A DNA stretch of 64,000 nucleotides, from positions 62,001-126,000 of the forward strand of contig JASVEC010000038.1 of assembly GCA_030770535.1 (NCBI GenBank), given 5' to 3'. Positions 56,987-64,000 of this stretch are shown in pieces (the first letter of the stretch is position 1; every line of letters begins with the position of its first letter). Both the position numbers and the translations under genes were made by a program. The notes beneath the pieces were generated by a model. That model ran no database searches. It worked only from the letters and a program-made list of their open reading frames with translations, and was not told the origin of the DNA. This DNA comes from Batkoa obscura (Eukaryota > Entomophthoromycota > Entomophthoromycetes > Entomophthorales > Batkoaceae).

Positions 56987-59900
56987 TTACAACATAGATA
57001 CGTATAGCTTACCCTTTAACTCTGTTAATATTTCATTCAAATACCCATCTATTAAATCTTTAGAGCTTTGTGACACTTTATCAAGTACTTTATCAACTAC
57101 AGTAGCTAACGAAGCAAGATAATTCATACGAATAGTATCTTCTTCAGCACTTTTGAATCCAGAAATGAGCTCGGTTACCAATGGATCGACTCTTAGCAAC
57201 ATGCCAATAAGAACATCCAATGCTTTTGATGCTTTACTACGTACTGCTTCGGAATAAGTATCTCCCAAGCTCTTAATGAATGTTCTTTGAAGCTGTGGAA
57301 GGAAGGGTTTGAGCATAGGCCCAGCTTTGTCTAACATCTTTAGCAGGGTATCTAAAATAGAGGCACGCACACCTGAAGAATAACGTTCCCCAATAACACG
57401 AATTAATGGACCTGTTATTTGAGTTATAGATGGTCTGAGAGCACTTGAACTTGTATAATCCACGAGCTCACCTATAAAAATTAGAAATTAAGAAATTAAA
57501 AAAATTAAAAAAACCAAACCTATCGCAGCGGCAGCTCTTTCTCTAATATCTGAAGTACTATACATTAATCCTTGGAGATATATGGAGAGGAAAGGTGAGA
57601 CGCCCTAATTTTTGTAAATATATAATATCATTAAAAATATAATTAACTTACCTTAGGTAAGCAGAAGCCTGGTAAACTAGTATTTGCAGGAAGTTGTTTG
57701 CATGCTTTTGAAACGATCTGTCTTAATGGAATCACTAACTGATCGAGTTCAGATTTATCTAATGATTTGACAAGATTCGAAAATGCTTGTGAGCCATAAT
57801 TTAAGATAGGGCCTTCTTTAATGGAATAAAGAGGTACAAGTACACGCATCCATTCAACAACAAATGGTTGTACGTTTATATCCTCTTCGTTAGTCATAAA
57901 GAAAGTAGATAATGCTGACAAAGCTTGTATTTTCTTCCATTCTTCTTCTGATGAGACCCATTCAAATAACGTTTCCATCAAAACGTCAACACCATTTTGA
58001 TTTACTTTAGCTAAAAGACTTCCTATAGTTTCTGAGATAGCTTCTATACTATCAGTATCATTTTGGTTAGTAGACTCTAATAATGGAATTAAAATTGATT
58101 TAAGTCTATTATTTAATGAAGAACCGCCTTCTTCGATCAAACAAGAAAGAGCCTTTGCATTAAATAACGTAATAGGTGCAACACAGAGATGTGCTATAGC
58201 AGAAGGTAAAACTAAACCTGGGCGCACAGAAACTAAACAACGTAAAGCTTCCAAAGAATTTGGATTGCCCTTGGAAGATAAACCTTTCAAAAGAGACTCA
58301 AGGATGAAGTCGACTGCTACTGGGCCAATACTATTACTTAAGCTAATGAAAGTCTTGGTTGCAGTCTCTCTAACTTCTGAAGATTCATCACATAATGCTT
58401 TGAGAACAGCATTAGTAGTGATATCCAAGAAATCTTCAGCACCGCTTTTACCAAGGACATTGATAATTTCTGAGAGAGCCAAACATGCAGATTGACGGAC
58501 CTCGAATTCAGTTGATTCAAATCTTTGGTTAATGATTGGCATGATTTCTTTTAATCCATTATCTCCTAATTTTCTAACCAAATCGCTGAGGGAAGCCTTA
58601 CTCATATGCTCAAGATCAAAATGTGGGGAAATGATATAAGTTAAAACCTGTTCCAAGAATATTGGTAAAATTTCTTTCAAAGTACGAGGTGTGTTCACTA
58701 CAATCATATGCCAGATGGCGGAAGCAACTTGACGAACCTTTGGAGATACATCAAAACGGATAATAAATAGACCTGAAAGAATAAGGTCACGGCGTTCTTT
58801 ACCAAGGGCTTCAAGAAGAGCCTTACGGTTGCCTTCTGAAGAAGCCAGAGCCATATCGTTTTCTTCTTGATCCTCTTCATCCTCGTCATCTATTTCTACT
58901 TTACCAGCAATACCCATAAGCTTGAATAATAAATCTCCCATAAGTTGGGCTGAGGCTTGACGAATACGCCATTTGGGCTCAAAGATACCACGTTGTAATT
59001 CAGGAAGGAGGAGATCGACAGCTTTATCTGAATAACTTGTAATAATAATTTGAGATGCTCTTAAAGAAGCATCACGTACATACTCAGACTCGTCTGCAAG
59101 TCCATTAATAATTGGAGGAAGGGCGGTATGAAGATATGGTTTGAAAGCCAAACCAAAGGTGGCTGGAATGTAAATGAGTAAAGTAACAAAACTTTCACGA
59201 ATGTAGTATTTGGAGCTTTTGGTATTTGCAATAATCTCAGGCAATAAACCTTCGAATCGAGTAATGTCTAAACCTGCCAAAATTTCGGAAAGGGCCTGAG
59301 CAGCACCAGAGCGATCAATACTGCTTGATTCGGATTTAAGCACTGTTAATAGCTCACCTATTATATCAGGGAAGTTAATTTCTCCTAATTTAGACACCAT
59401 AGCTCCAATGGATTTAGCTGATGTACCACGTGCTTCGGGAACTGGATCAGCAAGGATTTTCTTAAGATCAGGTATAAGTTCGGGAAGATAGGGAACAAGG
59501 TCATTTTGGTCAGTAAGAGAAGCCATATTACCAACGATCTGAGAAGCCTTGCATTTTACGTCAGTACTTCTTTCACGTAATCCTCGTTGTAATACTGGTA
59601 CAATAAGAGCAAGACAAGGTGCATCTAGATAATGGACAAAAGGTGTTTCCAAAAGGGCTTTAAGGACCATTTGAGTATTTTTATCAGGATCAGAAAGCGC
59701 TTCCATGATCTTTGGCATAAGAGATCTAATTTCTGGATTATTTATAACATTGGTGAAACTATTTAAAGCACTATCAGCGGAGTTTTTAACTTGATGATGG
59801 GAATCATTAAGAACTAAGATAAGATGTGGAACAATGGTAGGTAACGATATGGCAAGTTGCTTTGGAGCACAGAAAGCCATGGAACCCAAAAGCTCAACTG

Positions 59901-62900
59901 CACCACGTTTGGTTCTCCATTGATAATCATCTAAACCTGACAATAAAGTTGGGAGCATCAATTTAACACCATATTCACTTAAATTACTCATGATTACTCT
60001 ACTAGTATTGAGAGTTGCTCTACGAACATCATCGCTACCATCACTAAAACAAGATAAAAGAAGTGGGAGGATTTGTTTGAAATATGGTTCAAAGAGACGA
60101 TTCAATATTTCACTCATAGTTTCAAACGCAAACATAGCACCTTGCTTATGTTCAAGCTTTTTAGCCTGTGCTGCTTCAGAAAGAGTAGTTAATATACTGA
60201 ATTCTTTTATAGATTTAATTCCTTTCCCTTTAACAAGTCCAGCAAGTCCATATGCCGCTCCTCTCCTTATAGCATATTTTTCGCCATTCAAACACCTATC
60301 TAATAGTTCCTTAATCAATTCAGAAGATCTATCAGGAATAAATCGAACCAAGGGTGCTATGCAATTAGCTACAGCATACTGTACACTTTCAGATGGAATA
60401 TCAAGGGTTTGAACAAGTCTATCCATAATGACCAAAATTTCTTTCTTTTTATCACCTAAATCTTTTGCCAAAGTCCCATAAAGAATTACTACAGCTTCTT
60501 TTATGTAATCATGTTTTTCAGATTTACTATCGGGTTGATCAAGGTAATTTTGAAGGATTGGCATTATATTTTTAACTTGTTTAACACCATGAGTATTTAC
60601 TAAAATTAAACATGCATCTAACATAATTTTACGTACCTCTTCATTTAAATCACCTAAAGCTTCTTGATAAATCATAAAATTTAAAAAGCTTTCAATTAAA
60701 TCTTGTTTCAGATTCATGGCAATCTTCCCTAAAGCTATACCCAATGAGGTTCTCTTAGCATAAGGATCAGTTTTTTCCAATGATGATTTGATCAATATCC
60801 CAAATTTATCATATTCCGGTACTAAAGGTTTTGAGAATTCAATATACATTGAGTATATATTCTTAAGCATGGAACCAACTTTATCTGTATAAGTTTGAGA
60901 TAAATATCCGAAACTATAAGCTGCAGTTACTCTAACATGCTCTACTTCATGACCAAGGAAACTATACATTGTGCTTTCGAAATCATCTGGTATTGTTAGT
61001 TCATTTCCTTTCCATAAGAAAGAAGCAATCTCGGATTCCCTTTTATTTATGTTTACATCCTTATCTTCAATATCAAATTGCTCAATAAAAATATTTGCCC
61101 AAACATTAAATGGAGCTAAATCTATTGGTTCTAACGCTTGAAGACATGCTTTACGTATATTAGATGATTCATGCAACAGACCATCTACAAGAGGTTCAAT
61201 ATCTTTATAGTCAATATTTAATGCTTGACCTAAAGCCTCTCCAAGAGTTAGTAAATTTTCTAATGCACTATTATAGAGCTTAGGATGTGAGGTTATTGTA
61301 TAAATTAAGCAAGAAAATATCAATCGTCTTGGGAATGAGTCATTTTCACCTTCAGAGCAGTGATTACCAATGATTTCCAACGCTAAAAGAAGCTGCTCCA
61401 TCTCAGAACTTGGTTGATCATCATCATGCCCGACGTCCTTGGCTTGATTCCGCAACTTCTTTGGGCCAAAGCCGATACCGCCGGAATAAAGGATCTCAGT
61501 AAGTAGAGGTAAGGTATATGTTAAAGCTGAAGCAGAAAGTTTGGCTCGACTGCTATACATCTGTAATCTAAACAATAACCTTGATATGAGCTCAGTTAGA
61601 GGTTCGCTTTCCCATTCAGATGGAACTTTAATATCATGGCTTCTAAGGGTAGCATAACATATTAGTTCTGGGATATCATTCATCTCAGTGGAACAAACGG
61701 ATCTTAAACTATACCAGGTATTAACCCCACTTTCTTTGAGTATAAAAGTAGAATTTTGATCCTTAAGTACGTTGAATACTTTCTCAATTAATTCAGAGAG
61801 CAAGTTCTCCGAAGTTTGTGGAACGTCATATAAGAACCCTGATATATTTAAACCTTCAACCAAACTTCTAGTTATTGAGAAAGCATTTCGAGTTTTATTT
61901 ACTAGTGAAGAAACTGTTGAGCGTATATTTGACTCTATTAACAGCTGCTTTTTAATAGCCTCTTGTTCTTCTTTAGTGTATTTTACTGGTTTGTTTTGCC
62001 CGCTTTTCCTTGCTAATGATTCACGAACCTCCCTATCCCATTTATCCTCTTCATAATTCTTTCTATTACGGTTCTCTGAGACATTGTTTCCTCCTTTATT
62101 TAAAACATCTTTGTATAATGTCCCCTCTGGAGTTTGCCAAATATTTAAATCATCAATGGTAATTGTTGAAATATCACATTCACCAAATACTTTAATTGCT
62201 TCACTCATAAAAACATTTCCAAACACTGCTGGATTAATAAAAGTCACCATTCTGATAGCTTCAAACACTGCATTTCTCCAACCTTGAGATGAATCGTCAA
62301 TAAGGTTACTTAAAATAACTTGTGTGATTTTGTGTGATTTTTCTGTGACAAGGCTTTCGATATTTAAATTTGCCTTGGAAATCAAAGTAATCCACAAGAA
62401 GCTTCCATCTGACGATTTAAGTTTGTCGAAATTAGATAAAATCAACACTTCGATCCCCAAATCCTTATGTTCATCCATGGATATTGAAGAGAATATATTA
62501 ACCATTAATTTTCTAATTACCAAGTATTGTGATTTAACTAAACTACTATCATTTTTCAATCTTGATTCAATCTCTTTTAAGATTAAATGAATAAAGTTTG
62601 GTGAATGATTTTTTGAAATTTCATTAACCACAGAAAATAACAAATTAATATTGTTTTGAGAGGAAACATTTATAGCAACTGATATCAACGAACGAGATAA
62701 AGCTTCTTGAGTCTCTGGGGAAAAAGTACCATAATTTTCACAAACAACGTTAAAGGTTCTCAAAAACCATTCAATATCCTCATTCGAGACAATTTTGCTT
62801 AAAACTTTCTCATTATTCAAGAAGCAAGTCTCATTTTTTGTTTTAGGCGTTGTTATTTTTAGATCTACGTAATTATGGTTTCCTAAAATATCATTATATT

Positions 62901-64000
62901 TGCTTGTGCTTTTAGAATACTCTAGAACGATATAAATCACATATGCCTCTAAAGGAATAGTAGAGGATGCTATGGGTGAAGTTTGAATTTTTGTAAAAAC
63001 ATTTAAAAGAGGAGAAATTAAACTATCAATCATAATATATGCATTTTCCTTACAGCTTAATACTATTTTTCCTATAGATTTGAAGTGGCCTTTTCTAATT
63101 CCTGGTTTATCTGACTTGATTCCTTTTTCGAAAGCGGTTATTAATGATTTTAACAAATCATTTTCAGAAGGTTTATTATTTAAATACTCTATGAAAATTA
63201 CTGTAAAAGATCCGATCAAAGCTTGAAGTCCATTTTCATTTGACTCTTTTGCTATTAAAGGAATCATTCCTTTAACTAGATTGGCTGTGATTGGAAGGCT
63301 ACTATTTGAAATAATTAAAGCTGAGCATGACTCATATAATACAACACGATGCTCTAATGAAGCAATTTTTGCTGATGCTGCCTTCAATAATTTATCACTT
63401 GCTGTTTTCAGATTTTCCTCATCTTTAGATTTCTTACAAACTAAATTGAGTAATTTGAAGCTGTTTTGTCGAATAGCTGGATTAGAACTTTGATAAAGTG
63501 ACAGTATTTGATCAATTAAATTATTGGAAAGAATTGAACTTAAATCAAATGAAAGATTTCTAAAAAGGGGGATCATAGTTTGAAGAATAATTTCTGGAGA
63601 ACGCAAAACCATCTTATCCATAGGTGGCTTGATTTCACTTCTAAATATTTCTTCACTAACATATCCTTTCAAAAAGTCACCAAGAGAATCACTAACATAA
63701 ATTGGAATAGGAGTTTTAGAATTAACTATATTGGTTACATAAGCTTCTAAAATCTGCTTCTTCTGTGCATCAGTAATGTCATCGGCTTTTCCTCTTAACA
63801 AATAACCAAGAAAAGTAAAATCACGATAACCTTTAAGTTCTTTTGTTGCCACTGAAAGTAAATATTCAAAGGAATTACCTAAGGAAACTAAACCCTTAAT
63901 TTCTTTCGAAGTATATTGAATCAATCCCTGTTTTACAAATAGTGGATTTGATAAAGAATCAAATAGCTTTGAAATAAACTTTAAAAGCTCCTCGCTTTCT
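56987..64000 (-). CDS. GCN1: eIF2alpha kinase activator Gcn1 (5' end beyond window)
   Basis: Three exons are visible (64000-57652, 57604-57520, 57471-56987). The large exon is open to the right edge, so the N-terminal part is outside the window; about 2300 residues lie here, against roughly 2600-2700 for known Gcn1. The protein is an array of HEAT repeats throughout. The eEF3-like central part is recognisable from WRTKRGAVELLGSMAF, RRGAAYGLAGLVKG and NGLADESEYVRDASLRA. The C-terminal exons add GVSPFLSIYLQGLMYSTSDI and DYTSSSALRPSITQITGPL, a typical Gcn1 end. Gcn1 sits on collided ribosomes with Gcn20 and presents uncharged tRNA to the kinase Gcn2, starting the amino-acid control response. No ATG start falls in the window. 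Confidence 0.95.

Noticed and set aside
1-64000. LTR, LINE, Polinton or other virus-like element
   Set aside because: No reverse transcriptase, integrase, capsid or polymerase motif and no long terminal repeats were seen on either strand.

Overview
The window is a 64 kb piece of a very AT-rich eukaryotic nuclear genome, most likely from an early-diverging (non-Dikarya) fungus. The fungal call rests on a fused PurK-PurE ADE2, a CRH-type GH16 chitin transglycosylase, a GH18 chitinase, two GH5_9 exo-beta-1,3-glucanases, a PMT2-type O-mannosyltransferase, a Cys3/MetR-type bZIP factor and an Ssk2-type MAPKKK. A kaptin homologue, the AT richness and many tiny introns (about 45-75 bp, GT..AG, usually ending TTTTAG or ATAG) suggest a zygomycete-grade lineage rather than an ascomycete. 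This is inference; the species cannot be named from the sequence.

Layout: 2.2-6.5 kb holds two divergent exo-glucanase paralogues; 6.9-8.1 kb a DGAT2; 8.4-10.5 kb a 15-exon GCK-III kinase; 13.4-14.0 kb the bZIP gene, between two long gene-poor spacers. From 18.5 to 34.7 kb genes are dense: an unknown Q/N-rich coiled-coil protein, a mitochondrial protein, YOS9/OS-9, a BRCT-Ssk2 MAPKKK, kaptin, succinyl-CoA ligase alpha and a Tom20-SET fusion. Then come CRH (36.7 kb), an unknown membrane protein (39.0 kb), tRNA-Pro(UGG), PMT2, a thioredoxin-PITH protein, DNAJC11, ADE2, tRNA-Ser(GCU), chitinase, and the 3' nine-tenths of GCN1, which runs off the right edge. That makes 20 protein genes and 2 tRNAs. 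I rebuilt exon-intron structures by hand; each reading frame closes exactly across all its junctions.

The spacers carry a previously unlabelled family of about 100-bp foldback MITEs (13 copies in both orientations, none in a coding exon or intron). They have TGGGG/CCCCA ends, 2-bp target duplications (mostly TA) and a central AGCGCT.

Themes shared by the genes are cell-wall building and remodelling (two glucanases, CRH, chitinase, PMT2), stress and nutrient signalling (Ssk2, GCK-III, GCN1, kaptin, bZIP), mitochondria (Tom20-SET, DNAJC11, LSC1, the mS27-like protein) and ER quality control (Yos9). They are scattered single genes, not a co-regulated cluster. The most unusual items are two domain fusions: BRCT at the N-terminus of the Ssk2-type MAPKKK, and Tom20 joined to a degenerate, probably inactive SET/MYND-like module. 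No virus-like element, LTR element or CRISPR array was seen.
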